Origin: Bacteroidaceae bacterium | Lineage (GTDB): Bacteria; Bacteroidota; Bacteroidia; Bacteroidales; Bacteroidaceae | DNA length: 64,000 nt | Assembly (NCBI GenBank): GCA_017622495.1 | Contig: JAGAQY010000054.1 | Coordinates: 1-64,000 of the forward strand | Reading direction: 5' to 3' | In this document: piece after piece, positions 25,145-34,152 of the stretch | Layout of the letters: each line of letters opens with the position of its first letter | Numbering within the stretch: position 1 is the first letter of the stretch | Translations under genes and position numbers: made by a program | Notes under the pieces: model-generated | Databases searched by the model: none | Seen by the model: the letters and a program-made list of their open reading frames with translations, nothing else | What the model was told of the DNA's origin: nothing

Positions 25145-26656
25145 ATGAAAAGAACAGTATTGATTGCATTGATGTTGGTGGGAATCGTAGGTTCAGTATC
25201 GGCACAGCACGATGACTTGTACTTCGTTCCCAAGAAAAAGAAGGTGAAGACAGAGACCGTGGAGAAGGTGGCTGATGAGGCCGCTGTGCCCCAATCTGAG
25301 TCGGCTGCGGTAACGGAGAATAAGCAACCGGTGGAAACTGTTGCGGCAAGCTCATCTTATGCCAAAGGCCTGGAGATTGACGAGGATGCCTACAACCGCC
25401 GTGGCTCATACTTGACGGAGCAGGGCGATGCTGTATCTGAGTTTACTATGAACGATGAGGGCTTTGTGCTCATCACGGAAGAGGGCGACACGATGTGGAT
25501 GAATACCGATACGTTAAAGCTTACCCGCGTGAACGAGGATGAGGGCTGGGTCAATGGTTTTGACGGTAGTGACTCAGACTATGAGTATGCCATGCGCATC
25601 GTGCGTTTCCGCAATCCACGCTATGCTATCCCCGTGAGCAGTCCGCTCTACTGGGATGTTGTATATGGCGGTGCCTTGTGGCCCAGTTGGGATTGGAATA
25701 TTTATGACGATGGGCTGTATGCCTATGTGTTCCCTACAGCCAACAATTGGCTCTATTGGGACTATCGGATGAGCTATCCTTTCGGCTGGAGCCCGTGGGG
25801 AAGCCATTGGAACCATCATTGGGGATGGCACTATGGACATCATTGGGGCGGCTTCTATGGCCATGTGTGGTATGATCCCTGGTACGACCCCTATTTCTAT
25901 GGCTATCATCCCGGTTGGCATCATCATCACGGTCATCATGGCTTCTATCCGGGATTTGGACACGGCAAGCCCGGTTGGGGTGGTGTGGTTCCAGGGTCGC
26001 GTCCTCGCGAGAATGACCGTCATGCGACAATCGCTTCTACTCGTCGTGGCATGCAGGATGATAATGCTGTCAGCCGTGGAGCTACATCGGCTACACGTCG
26101 TGGAACAACAGCTTCCCGTACGGATGGCGGCACCACCCGCAACTCTTCGGTTCGCGTAGTTACAGGTCGCTCAAGTTCTTCGGATAGTCGTGCTTCAGGT
26201 GTTGTGCGTTCATCTTCAAGCCGTAGTGGTAGTGATGAAGTGATGCGTCGTGGAGGTACATCCTCTTCTGTTGGTCGCAGTGCTACTACAGGAAGCAGCT
26301 CGCGCAGCAGTTACACTCGCCAGAGTACCTCGCGTAGCAGTTCGGGCTCATCATATAACCGACCCAGCAGTACCCGTAGTTCCTCTTCATCGATAAGCCG
26401 TAGCTCTTCATCGAGTCGTTCGGGAAGCTATTCAAGCGGTTCGTCAAGCAGCTCGCGCAGTAGTTCTTACAGCAACAGTTCACGTAGCGGTAGTTCGTAT
26501 AGTGGCGGTAGTTCTTACAGCAGTAGCTCGCGCAGCAGTAGTTCGTATGGAGGCGGTAGCTCTTACAGTGGAGGCAGTTCGCGCAGTAGTGGTGGCTCAT
26601 ACGGCGGCGGTGGCGGTTCGCGAAGTGGCGGAAGCAGTAGCGGTAGTCGCAGATAA
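25145..26656 (+). CDS. Exported low-complexity protein (His/Trp/Tyr-rich then Ser/Arg/Gly-rich)
   Basis: 503 aa from ATG 25145 (MKRTVLIALMLVGIVGSVSAQ signal peptide). Residues ~25-190 are mixed and may fold. Residues ~195-285 are rich in His, Trp, Gly and Tyr (HHWGWHYGHHWGGF), a possible metal-binding or adhesive stretch. Residues ~330-503 are almost only Ser, Arg, Gly and Tyr. Similar proteins with Ser/Arg tails occur in Bacteroidales and are of unknown function; they may be disordered envelope proteins. The outer-membrane barrel gene follows 66 bases later on the same strand, so they are probably co-transcribed. Ser codons of the tail vary (AGC, AGT, TCT, TCG), so the repeat is kept at protein level. 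Confidence 0.75.
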   Translation: MKRTVLIALMLVGIVGSVSAQHDDLYFVPKKKKVKTETVEKVADEAAVPQSESAAVTENKQPVETVAASSSYAKGLEIDEDAYNRRGSYLTEQGDAVSEFTMNDEGFVLITEEGDTMWMNTDTLKLTRVNEDEGWVNGFDGSDSDYEYAMRIVRFRNPRYAIPVSSPLYWDVVYGGALWPSWDWNIYDDGLYAYVFPTANNWLYWDYRMSYPFGWSPWGSHWNHHWGWHYGHHWGGFYGHVWYDPWYDPYFYGYHPGWHHHHGHHGFYPGFGHGKPGWGGVVPGSRPRENDRHATIASTRRGMQDDNAVSRGATSATRRGTTASRTDGGTTRNSSVRVVTGRSSSSDSRASGVVRSSSSRSGSDEVMRRGGTSSSVGRSATTGSSSRSSYTRQSTSRSSSGSSYNRPSSTRSSSSSISRSSSSSRSGSYSSGSSSSSRSSSYSNSSRSGSSYSGGSSYSSSSRSSSSYGGGSSYSGGSSRSSGGSYGGGGGSRSGGSSSGSRR

Positions 26657-26722
26657 GCAATGTAGTCCAATGTTTATGGGACTCGAGATAGTTAATTAAG
26701 TATCGTAATTCAAAAATCATAA

Positions 26723-28348
26723 ATGACTATGACACGTAACAGATTATTCCTTCTTGCCGCAGCGATGCTTACGGCATCATCAGCAATGCAGGCACAAACA
26801 TCATACGAAGCAGCAGCACTGCTTGATACAGACCTTGGCGGTACAGCACGTTTTGTAGGTATGGGTGGAGCTATGGGTGCTCTTGGAGCCGATATGAGTA
26901 CCATGAGTACGACCCCCGCCGGTATAGGCCTTTATCGAAGTTGGGATATGGCCCTGTCGTTCGGAGGTAATTGGGTTACTCAACGTGCGCATTCGAATAT
27001 AGGTGGCAACCGTTCCTTTGACTCATACGGAACAGTTGATAATGCAGGTATAGTGATGGCTACCAAACTGAGTAATGACAATCTGCTGCGATTTGTCAAC
27101 TTTGGCTTCAATTACCATAATTTAAAGCGCTTTGGTGGAAAGATGGGAATGTCGTCAAATCTGAATGGCCTTTCTCAGACAGGACAGATGGCCTGGCAGG
27201 CGTATGAGAACTCCCTTGCAGGTAATGTGTTTGGCAGTGACTTTGACTATAACAGTCCCGATGGGTTCTATCAAAAGAATTATTATGATGATTCGCGCAT
27301 AGGCTGGCTCACTCTCCTCGGAGCTGATGGCCGGCTGATTGATGCCTCGGCTTTGAATGAAGAACTTGCTTTGAAAGGTGAAAATTACTATCCTTCTGAT
27401 GCCAACAGGTATAATGAAGTGCTGAGTGGTGGCATCGATGCCTTCGACTTCAACTTGTCGTTCAACTTTGTAGATGCAGTATATCTGGGTGTGACCTTGA
27501 CTGCCTACGATGTAGATCGTCGCCTGGAGTCAACCTATTCGGAAACATTCTTTGGTGGTGACTACACTTTGAAGAATTACTATCTTACAACGGGCTCAGG
27601 TTATGACTTTAAGTTGGGTGTGATACTTCGACCCATTGAAGAGTCTTCGTTCCGCATCGGTGTATCGGCTACTACGCCTACGGTGTATAAATTGCGCGAC
27701 TACAATTCGGCAATTGTAAAATCCAACATTATGTTTGATGAATACGATGATGCAGGTGCCTTTGTCGGTACGTATGTGCAGTCTTTCGAAATGGATACAC
27801 AGAGTGACGATGCTTATGGTGGCGATTGCTATACTGATTATACTATGATAGCTCCTGCAAAACTAAATGTCAGTCTTGGCGGTACTATCGGTACATCATG
27901 GGCGCTTGGCGCAGAATACGAATACTCGAATTATGGAACTGCTAAGCTCTACTATAAAGATGGAGATGAGAATGCTATGATGAATAATCACACAGCTGAT
28001 AACTTCAAAGGGCAGCATATCCTTCGAGTGGGTGTGGAGAAGATGTTCGCAGGATCATACTATGCCCGTGCAGGTTATAACTATGTGGGCAGCGGTTACA
28101 AGGATACTGCCTGGAAAATGATTCCTGTAAATTCAGTGCAGACCAATACCGCGTACAAAAACCTGAGGTCTACCAACAATATTACTTGTGGTTTTGGTTA
28201 CCGTGGTGATGTCTTCTATGCCGATGCTGCGTTGCTCTACAGTCACCAGACAGCTGATTTCTTCCCATTCGACGACCTTCAATTGGAGGCTACATCACTC
28301 AGTCGTAACTTACTGAAGGGAATGGTTACCTTGGGTATTCGTTTCTGA
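26723..28348 (+). CDS. Outer-membrane beta-barrel protein (OmpP1/FadL/TodX-like)
   Basis: 541 aa with signal peptide (MLTASSAMQAQ). The mature start AALLDTDLGGTARFVGMGGAMGALGAD, with STTPAGIGLYR, is typical of Bacteroidales barrels often annotated as OmpP1/FadL or hemin receptor. The remainder alternates hydrophobic strands and Tyr/Asn-rich loops and ends in TLGIRF, whose terminal Phe is a BAM signal. It probably transports hydrophobic compounds across the outer membrane; the substrate is unknown. It shares a likely transcript with the upstream low-complexity protein and ends at a strong terminator (28369-28411). Confidence 0.8.
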   Translation: MTMTRNRLFLLAAAMLTASSAMQAQTSYEAAALLDTDLGGTARFVGMGGAMGALGADMSTMSTTPAGIGLYRSWDMALSFGGNWVTQRAHSNIGGNRSFDSYGTVDNAGIVMATKLSNDNLLRFVNFGFNYHNLKRFGGKMGMSSNLNGLSQTGQMAWQAYENSLAGNVFGSDFDYNSPDGFYQKNYYDDSRIGWLTLLGADGRLIDASALNEELALKGENYYPSDANRYNEVLSGGIDAFDFNLSFNFVDAVYLGVTLTAYDVDRRLESTYSETFFGGDYTLKNYYLTTGSGYDFKLGVILRPIEESSFRIGVSATTPTVYKLRDYNSAIVKSNIMFDEYDDAGAFVGTYVQSFEMDTQSDDAYGGDCYTDYTMIAPAKLNVSLGGTIGTSWALGAEYEYSNYGTAKLYYKDGDENAMMNNHTADNFKGQHILRVGVEKMFAGSYYARAGYNYVGSGYKDTAWKMIPVNSVQTNTAYKNLRSTNNITCGFGYRGDVFYADAALLYSHQTADFFPFDDLQLEATSLSRNLLKGMVTLGIRF

Positions 28349-28368
28349 TATCCTCCTTTGGTACTATA

Positions 28369-28411
28369 TATGGGGAAAGTCTCTGGCGAGTCTTTCCCCA
28401 TACTTTTTTTG
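28369..28411 (+). terminator. Intrinsic terminator after the OmpP1-like gene
   Basis: TATGGGGAAAG (28369-28379) pairs with CTTTCCCCATA (28392-28402), followed by CTTTTTTTG. Confidence 0.9.
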
Positions 28412-28415
28412 AGTC

Positions 28416-29039
28416 TTACTCGTTCTCTTCTCCCTTTAAGGTGGGCAAGCTGATATGATACTTTACAGCCAATACCCTGGTCACGAATACGCATATACCG
28501 CAGGTAATCTGCGTAACAATAGAGTCGCAACCCAGTTTTCCACACACCCAATATGCCAAGCCACCCATCACGCAGGCCATGGCGTAAATGTCCTTGCGGA
28601 AGATAAGCGGTATCTCATTGATGAATACGTCGCGCAGCACACCGCCTGCGGCACCGGTCATCGTACCCATGATGGTAGCTACCCAGAGTGGGAACCCCGC
28701 ATCGAGTGTCTTCTGTATGCCTACTACGGCAAATAGAGCAAGGCCGATGGCGTCGAAGAAAAAGAAGGTGTTGTTCATGTGCACCAGATACTTGCTGAAT
28801 GCCATTACCCATAAAAGGGCCAATGCGGTGATGACAAGATAGATGGGATTGTTCATCCAAAAGGGAGTGACATCAAGCAGGAGGTCACGGATGGTACCAC
28901 CACCAATGGCGGTGACAAGGCCAACGACAAAAGCTCCGAAGAGATCGAACTGCTTGGCTGAAGCCAAACGTATACCACTGATGGCGAAAGCGAAGGAGCC
29001 TACAAATTCAAGGATGTCGACGAAAGTGATGTTCATCAT
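28416..29039 (-). CDS. TRIC/UPF0126 cation channel family protein
   Basis: 207 aa, with about 6-7 membrane segments arranged as two repeats. Each repeat carries the family signature: GGGTIRDLLLDVTPFW (~47-62) and AAGGVLRDVFINEIP (~128-142). Prokaryotic TRIC proteins form trimeric K+ or monovalent-cation channels in the inner membrane. The length is normal. The start could be either of two adjacent ATG codons. It is 38 bases downstream of mutS2 and may be co-transcribed with it. Confidence 0.9.
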   Translation of the reverse strand: MMNITFVDILEFVGSFAFAISGIRLASAKQFDLFGAFVVGLVTAIGGGTIRDLLLDVTPFWMNNPIYLVITALALLWVMAFSKYLVHMNNTFFFFDAIGLALFAVVGIQKTLDAGFPLWVATIMGTMTGAAGGVLRDVFINEIPLIFRKDIYAMACVMGGLAYWVCGKLGCDSIVTQITCGICVFVTRVLAVKYHISLPTLKGEENE

Positions 29040-29077
29040 GTTATTTGCGATTTTATAATTTACGGTTTTACTCTAAA

Positions 29078-31624
29078 CTAATGCAGCTCCACAACCGTGA
29101 TGCCTGCTCCGCCAAACTGTACATGTTCGTCGCGACAGCTTGCTACGGCGGGATTGGCTTGTAGATACTGGCGTATGAGGGTGCGCAGGATACCGTTGCC
29201 TGTCCCGTGCAGTATGCGTACACGAGGCATACTGAGCAGTACGGCATCGTCTATATAATAGGTGACGGCTTGCAGGGCCTCCTCGCCACGCATACCACGC
29301 ACGTCGATGTCCTGCTTGAACTGCAGGCGGCGTTGCGAGATGTCCTCCTGTGTCTCCTTGCTCAGGTAGGTATAGGCACGTGGGCGCTCGGCTTCCTGCT
29401 GGCGTGCAGCCTCCTGTGTGGCAGGTTCAAGCTTGGAGAGCTTGGTCACGGTGCGCATCATGCCGAAGGTCACTGTGGCATTCTTTCCGTTAATCTGTTC
29501 GATGGTGCCGATGGTCTGCTGGCCTTTGATTCTAACTAATGCGCCGACAGAAAGAGACCGGCCCCTCTCGCTCCCCCCAAGGGGGGATGACTGGATGTGT
29601 GAGGCCTGAGGCTCCTCCCCCTTGGGGGAGGTGGGGAGGGGGCGGTTCTTTTTCAATTTCTTCCGTTCCTGCCGTGCACGCAGCTGCTCCATCTTGCGCT
29701 GTATGCGTGCTTCGTATTCGTCGGCTGTGTTGTCGGTCACGGCTTCGCGCCAATCGGCCAGTTCTTGGCGTGCTTGGCGTGTCTGCTCCTTCTCGGCTTG
29801 TGCCTCCTTGATGGTGCGTATGGTGTTCTCTATGCGGGCGTTCGACTCTTGCAATAGCTGCTGCATCTCCTCCTTGGCTTCGCGGATGACACTCTTGCGA
29901 CTTTTCTTCAGCTCCTCCATCTCGCTCTCGTACTGGGCGATGAGTGTCTCGAGCTGCTTCTCCTTCTGGCGTATGTTCTGGCGCTTGGTTTCCCAGTAGC
30001 GCTTGTCGCGCACGATGTCCTGCAGGTACTTGTCCGACTGTATGTACTCGCTGCCCACAATCTTTGAAGCATCGGCGATAACCTCCTCGGGGAGTCCTAT
30101 CTTGCGGGCTATCTCCACGGCAAAGGAGCTGCCGGGATTACCTATCTGCAGTTGGTAGAGTGCCTGCATCAGGTGGCGGTCGTAGAGCATGGCGCCGTTG
30201 ACCACACCTTTGTGACTGTCGGCAAACTGCTTCAGGTTTGAGTAGTGGGTGGTGATGACACCGTAGGCACGCTTGTCGTTGAAGCGGCGCAATACCGCCT
30301 CGGCAATGGCGCCTCCGATGAGGGGCTCGGTACCGCTGCCAAACTCATCGATGAGGATCAGGCTGCGTCCATTCGCCTCGCGCATCATGTTCTTCATGTT
30401 CAGCAGGTGACTGCTGTAGGTGCTGAGGTCGTCCTCAATGCTTTGTTCATCGCCGATATCAATGAATATGCTGTTGAAGATACCTGCTACGCTTGCCCTC
30501 TTCAAGGGAATGTGCATGCCGCACTGCAACATGTATTGCAAGAGGCCGACAGTCTTCAGACACACCGATTTGCCTCCGGCATTCGGACCCGAAATGATGA
30601 GTATTCGCTGTTCGCGGCTCAGCTTGATGTCGAGCGGTACCACCTTCTTTCCATGCTTGGCTAGAGTGATGCGCAGCAAGGGATGCTCGGCTTCTACCCA
30701 GTCTATGTAGGGATAATCGTGCAGTTGCGGCTTGATGGCATCCATGCTAATGGCGGTGAGTGCCTTGGCACGGATAAAGTCTATTTCGGCAAGGAAGGTA
30801 TATGACTCCAGGATCTCGGGAATCTGCGGGCGCACCTCATCGGTAAACTCGGTAAGAATGCGTATCACCTCGCGGCGCTCTTCACCCTCCAGCTCCCGTA
30901 TGCGGTTGTTGGCCTCCACCACCTCGGCGGGTTCTATGAAAACCGTCTTTCCGGTGGCCGACTCATCGTGCACGATACCTTTGATGCGGCGTTTCAGTGC
31001 CGGTACTACGGGGATTACCAGTCGTCCGTCGCGTACGGTAGGGTTCACGTCTTTGTCCACGATGCCTTCAGCCTGTGCCGAGCGCAGTATCGAGTTCAGC
31101 GTGCGCGATATGCTGCCTGTGGTAGCTGCCAGTTCGCGGCGTATATTGGCCAGTGCGGGCGAAGCATTGTCTTTGATTTTTCCGAACTTGTTGATGATGC
31201 CGTCGATGCGGCGGGTGAGGGTGGGGAAGGACTGCACTTCGGTTGCCAAAGCCTCCAGGTTAGGGTACTTGCTTGGCTCCTCTTCTTCGTCTCTGTAGAA
31301 GAAACGTACAATCTGATTTATCGTGTCGAGCGAGCGGCGAAGGTCGAAAAGTTCGCCCTCGTCCATATACATGCCCACGATGCTGGCACGATGCAGTGCC
31401 GGGCGAACGTCGAAAAAGTATTGGTTGGGAAATGTGTCCTCCTCTTGGATGATGCGTACAAACTCCTCTACTTCATCCAATCGGCGTTTCACATCGTCGT
31501 GAGATTGCGAAAACTGCATCTCTTCCACCTTGTCCTTTCCCAAGGTGCTCAGGCAGCGTCCTTGCAGTATGTGCCGTATCTGGTCGAAGCCAATCTTCTG
31601 CTCGAAATTGTTCGGATAAATCAT
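29078..31624 (-). CDS. mutS2: MutS2 family ATPase/nuclease with an in-frame repeat insertion
   Basis: 848 aa. The MutS2 clamp and core (NFEQKIGFDQIR at the start) are followed by an ABC-type ATPase with Walker A GPNAGGKS (346-353), Walker B LILIDEFGSGTEP, a long coiled coil (~520-650), a KOW-like strand and a C-terminal Smr domain (DVRGMRGEEA... RILHGTGNG). MutS2 acts on recombination intermediates or collided ribosomes. Residues ~660-690 (PLPTSPKGEE...SSPLGGSERG) are encoded by a GC-rich palindromic repeat (29559-29645) of the intergenic family, inserted in frame in the linker before the Smr part. The promoter box is at 31677-31684. Confidence 0.95.
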   Translation of the reverse strand: MIYPNNFEQKIGFDQIRHILQGRCLSTLGKDKVEEMQFSQSHDDVKRRLDEVEEFVRIIQEEDTFPNQYFFDVRPALHRASIVGMYMDEGELFDLRRSLDTINQIVRFFYRDEEEEPSKYPNLEALATEVQSFPTLTRRIDGIINKFGKIKDNASPALANIRRELAATTGSISRTLNSILRSAQAEGIVDKDVNPTVRDGRLVIPVVPALKRRIKGIVHDESATGKTVFIEPAEVVEANNRIRELEGEERREVIRILTEFTDEVRPQIPEILESYTFLAEIDFIRAKALTAISMDAIKPQLHDYPYIDWVEAEHPLLRITLAKHGKKVVPLDIKLSREQRILIISGPNAGGKSVCLKTVGLLQYMLQCGMHIPLKRASVAGIFNSIFIDIGDEQSIEDDLSTYSSHLLNMKNMMREANGRSLILIDEFGSGTEPLIGGAIAEAVLRRFNDKRAYGVITTHYSNLKQFADSHKGVVNGAMLYDRHLMQALYQLQIGNPGSSFAVEIARKIGLPEEVIADASKIVGSEYIQSDKYLQDIVRDKRYWETKRQNIRQKEKQLETLIAQYESEMEELKKSRKSVIREAKEEMQQLLQESNARIENTIRTIKEAQAEKEQTRQARQELADWREAVTDNTADEYEARIQRKMEQLRARQERKKLKKNRPLPTSPKGEEPQASHIQSSPLGGSERGRSLSVGALVRIKGQQTIGTIEQINGKNATVTFGMMRTVTKLSKLEPATQEAARQQEAERPRAYTYLSKETQEDISQRRLQFKQDIDVRGMRGEEALQAVTYYIDDAVLLSMPRVRILHGTGNGILRTLIRQYLQANPAVASCRDEHVQFGGAGITVVELH
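29559..29645 (-). repeat. GC-rich palindromic repeats inside mutS2
   Basis: Two palindromic cores, CTCCCCCCAAGGGGGG and CTCCCCCTTGGGGGAG, in opposite halves are separated by ~30 bases. They form a long potential hairpin and match the repeat family at 49-75 and 43141-43360. They add about 30 codons with no stop. Confidence 0.85.
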
Positions 31625-31676
31625 CTATATTATTTACTATTTAACAATTTGCGAATTATCATTTTCATTCGCGTTG

Positions 31677-31707
31677 CAAAGATACAAACAAACGAGCGAG
31701 AAATATC
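31677..31707 (-). promoter_or_regulatory. Extended promoter of mutS2 (-7 TATCTTTG)
   Basis: The -7 box is 31677-31684 on the minus strand. The upstream bases TTTCTCGCTCGTTTGTTTG also match those of the mscS, nadE and paaI-like gene promoters, beyond the usual -33 box. Confidence 0.75.
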
Positions 31708-31808
31708 AAGCTTGATTGAATATTTATTATATAGAGCGTAAGTATCTTTTTGGTGTAGCCATAAAATATAAACAAACAAACGAAAAATGTAAACCTTGCT
31801 GAATATTT

Positions 31809-31846
31809 ATGAAAAAGGGACACTGAACCATTGTTCAGCGTCCCTA
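31809..31846 (-). terminator. Terminator of the duplicated secreted protein
   Basis: AGGGAC(A)CTGAAC (31816-31828) pairs with GTTCAG(C)GTCCCT (31833-31845) with one mismatch. On the minus strand it is followed by TTTTTC. Confidence 0.85.
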
Positions 31847-31875
31847 TATGTCTACTATTCAATATTAATATTCAA

Positions 31876-33714
31876 TCAACGAACATACTCCTTTGTAATC
31901 TTATCACCAACCTTCTTGATGTAAAGGCCACGTGCAGGAGCATCGATTACCTTACCAGTAATATCAAAGTATACAGGAGCAACATCAGCGTCTACAGCAT
32001 CAATACCAGTGCCACCCTCTACAACCGAAACAGCCATGGTGTTGACATACTTGCTACTGCTGCAACCGATAAGGAAGCCAGTAACGGTAATCACCTTCTC
32101 GTTCCAGTCGGCGTTTACCAAGCCCTCGGCAGGATATGAGATACTACCTACTGCAGTCTCAGCACCCTCGATAGCTACATTGTAATAATAGCCCGAAATG
32201 GTGAGTTTACCTGTATATTGCACATACTTGATGGTGGGAGCAGCGAGATAAGCGTCCATAGCTGCCGCATCAAGCACCTCAGGTTCGGGCTGGACGTATT
32301 CGGCTGTACCTGTCTTCTCAAATTTGGAAGCATTGCCAAACTGGAGCAAGCCACCGTACATAGAGGTAGCGCCACTAACGGTAACTACATCGCCCACGGC
32401 AAGACCGCTGTCAGAGCCTACATAAGTAAGGATGTAACCAGTTCCATCACCAATGAGGAAGCCACGTGCATAGGTAGCTACTACAGTACCAGAGGTAGTA
32501 GCTGCGCTCTGAGCTCCAGCAGCTATGATCTCGGCAACAGTGCCTGATACAGGCTTCTCCTCTTCACCACCCTCTTCGTTTCCATCGGCAAGGCCACCAT
32601 CTGCGGTGGTCAACGCAACATCGTCAACGAGGATTGAAGCACCACCACCATTCTTAGAATTCATCACAACAAGAGCAATTTCTGTGGTAGCGTTCAATGT
32701 AAATTCGCATGAAGCCTCTGCCCATTCAGAAGAAACAGAAGCAGCTTCAGTAATATATACATATTCACCAGCTGCACCAGCATCGATAGTAACATAGCCT
32801 AAGCGGAACATTCCAGCGGCGTCGCCCGTCTGCTTTACGTTTACACTATATTTATAGGTACCAGCCTTCAGTGAATAAGCCTGAGAAGCAAGACGCTTGT
32901 TGCCGGAAGCACCAGCCACTTCAACGCTATAGCTACCGCTCTTTGCATCACTGGACTTGCTGATGGTAGCATTATGTCCGATACCAGTCCAATTGGCGGG
33001 TTTGTCACCTTCCCACTTCTCGAAGCTTGCATTTTCAACGAGGTTACCTTCAGTGACTACAACATCATCGCCACCTTCGTTTCCACCCTCATTGCCACCT
33101 TCTTCTTCGGCTGCCACAACGCTAATGCCCATAGTGTTAACATATTTCGTACCGCTAACGCCGATTGAATAACCGGTAACAACAATCTTTTTACCATGGA
33201 GTGTAGCGTCAACAAGTCCTTCAGCAGGATACTGGATGCTACCTACAGCAGTAGATGCACCATCCACATTCACATTGTAGTAGTAGCCGGAGATGTTCAA
33301 TGTGCCAGTATACTGCACATATTTGATACTGGGAGCGTCCAAATAGGCATCCAAGGCTGCGCCATCAAGCACCTCTGGCTCGGGCTGGGTAACCTCGGCT
33401 GTGCCAGTTTTCTCAAATGTTGAGCCACTGGCAAACTGGAGCAGGCCACCATACATAGAAGTAGTACCACTGACAGTTACCACATCACCGATAGCTAAGC
33501 CGCTATCTGAGCCCAGATAGGTGAGGATATATCCAGTACCATCACTGATAAGGAAACCACGTGCATACGTAGCAACAACAGTACCCGATGTAGATGCATT
33601 GTCCTGCGCACCTGCAGCCACCACTTCAGCTACAGTACTTGCCATCATGTTCATACTGGCAACAAGCATCATACAGGCTACAAACATTTTCTTCATTGAA
33701 GTAAATACATTCAT
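31876..33714 (-). CDS. Secreted protein with duplicated OB-like domains around a jelly-roll module
   Basis: 612 aa; the signal peptide starts at Met7 (MKKMFVACMMLVASMNMMAS), so translation may start at 33696. Residues ~25-205 and ~390-580 are two close copies of one domain (TVAEVVAAGAQ... SGTVVATYARGFLISDGTGYILTY... IKYVQYTG), resembling the OB-fold nucleic-acid or ligand-binding domains of Bacteroidota surface proteins. Between them is a carbohydrate-binding-like beta-sandwich (NLVENASFEKWEGDKPANW... ILVDDVAL), flanked by Glu/Gly linkers. The last ~35 residues (DITGKVIDAPARGLYIKKVGDK) fit a type IX secretion sorting tail. No catalytic motif is visible. A surface or secreted binding role is inferred. 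Confidence 0.7.
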   Translation of the reverse strand: MNVFTSMKKMFVACMMLVASMNMMASTVAEVVAAGAQDNASTSGTVVATYARGFLISDGTGYILTYLGSDSGLAIGDVVTVSGTTSMYGGLLQFASGSTFEKTGTAEVTQPEPEVLDGAALDAYLDAPSIKYVQYTGTLNISGYYYNVNVDGASTAVGSIQYPAEGLVDATLHGKKIVVTGYSIGVSGTKYVNTMGISVVAAEEEGGNEGGNEGGDDVVVTEGNLVENASFEKWEGDKPANWTGIGHNATISKSSDAKSGSYSVEVAGASGNKRLASQAYSLKAGTYKYSVNVKQTGDAAGMFRLGYVTIDAGAAGEYVYITEAASVSSEWAEASCEFTLNATTEIALVVMNSKNGGGASILVDDVALTTADGGLADGNEEGGEEEKPVSGTVAEIIAAGAQSAATTSGTVVATYARGFLIGDGTGYILTYVGSDSGLAVGDVVTVSGATSMYGGLLQFGNASKFEKTGTAEYVQPEPEVLDAAAMDAYLAAPTIKYVQYTGKLTISGYYYNVAIEGAETAVGSISYPAEGLVNADWNEKVITVTGFLIGCSSSKYVNTMAVSVVEGGTGIDAVDADVAPVYFDITGKVIDAPARGLYIKKVGDKITKEYVR

Positions 33715-33872
33715 AAGCTTTTGTTTTTTTAATGATTAATATAGTTTAGATTCTTCTCGTTTCATTTTAGGGTGTAAAGTTAGCTCTTAATTTTGACTTT
33801 TCCCATTTTTCAGAACAATAATTAGGTTTTCTGATGCCTCTGTGAGCAATTAGGCGAGACAGGATACTGACG

Positions 33873-33908
33873 AAAACAAAAAAAGACGAGCAACTCTCGC
33901 TGCTCGTC
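33873..33908 (-). terminator. Terminator of tRNA-Ser
   Basis: On the minus strand GACGAGCA (33908-33901) pairs with TGCTCGTC (33892-33885), followed by a run of seven T's. Confidence 0.9.
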
Positions 33909-33915
33909 TTCTCTG

Positions 33916-34000
33916 CGGAAAGGGAGGGATTCGAACCCCCGGTGCCTCTCAGCACGGCGGTTTTCAAGACCGCTGTAATCGACCACTCTACCACCTTTCC
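33916..34000 (-). tRNA. tRNA-Ser(UGA)
   Basis: 85 nt. The acceptor stem GGAAAGG/CCTTTCC, a D-arm with GGTAGAGTGGTCGA, anticodon loop CTTGAAA in stem GCGGT/ACCGC (anticodon TGA), a long class II variable arm (GTGCTGAGAGGCAC) and T-loop GTTCGAATC are all present. It reads UCA and other UCN serine codons. The 3' CCA is not encoded. A promoter box and a terminator bracket it, so it is a single-gene unit. Confidence 0.97.
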
Positions 34001-34037
34001 AGTGCTTCTTCAAGAGGTCTCTTGCTTAAAAGCGATG

Positions 34038-34045
34038 CAAAGGTA
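34038..34045 (-). promoter_or_regulatory. -7 box (TACCTTTG) for tRNA-Ser
   Basis: TAnnTTTG match on the minus strand, 38 bases upstream of the mature tRNA 5' end. The rest of the 438-bp stretch 33715-34152 holds no gene apart from the tRNA. Confidence 0.7.
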
Positions 34046-34152
34046 GATAGTTTTTTTGAAACATGCAAATGATTCCTCATTTTTTTTGATAATAATTGTA
34101 GAAAAGTCCCTGTAGCCCGACACTCTTGTGTAATCATATATAGCGAACAGCA

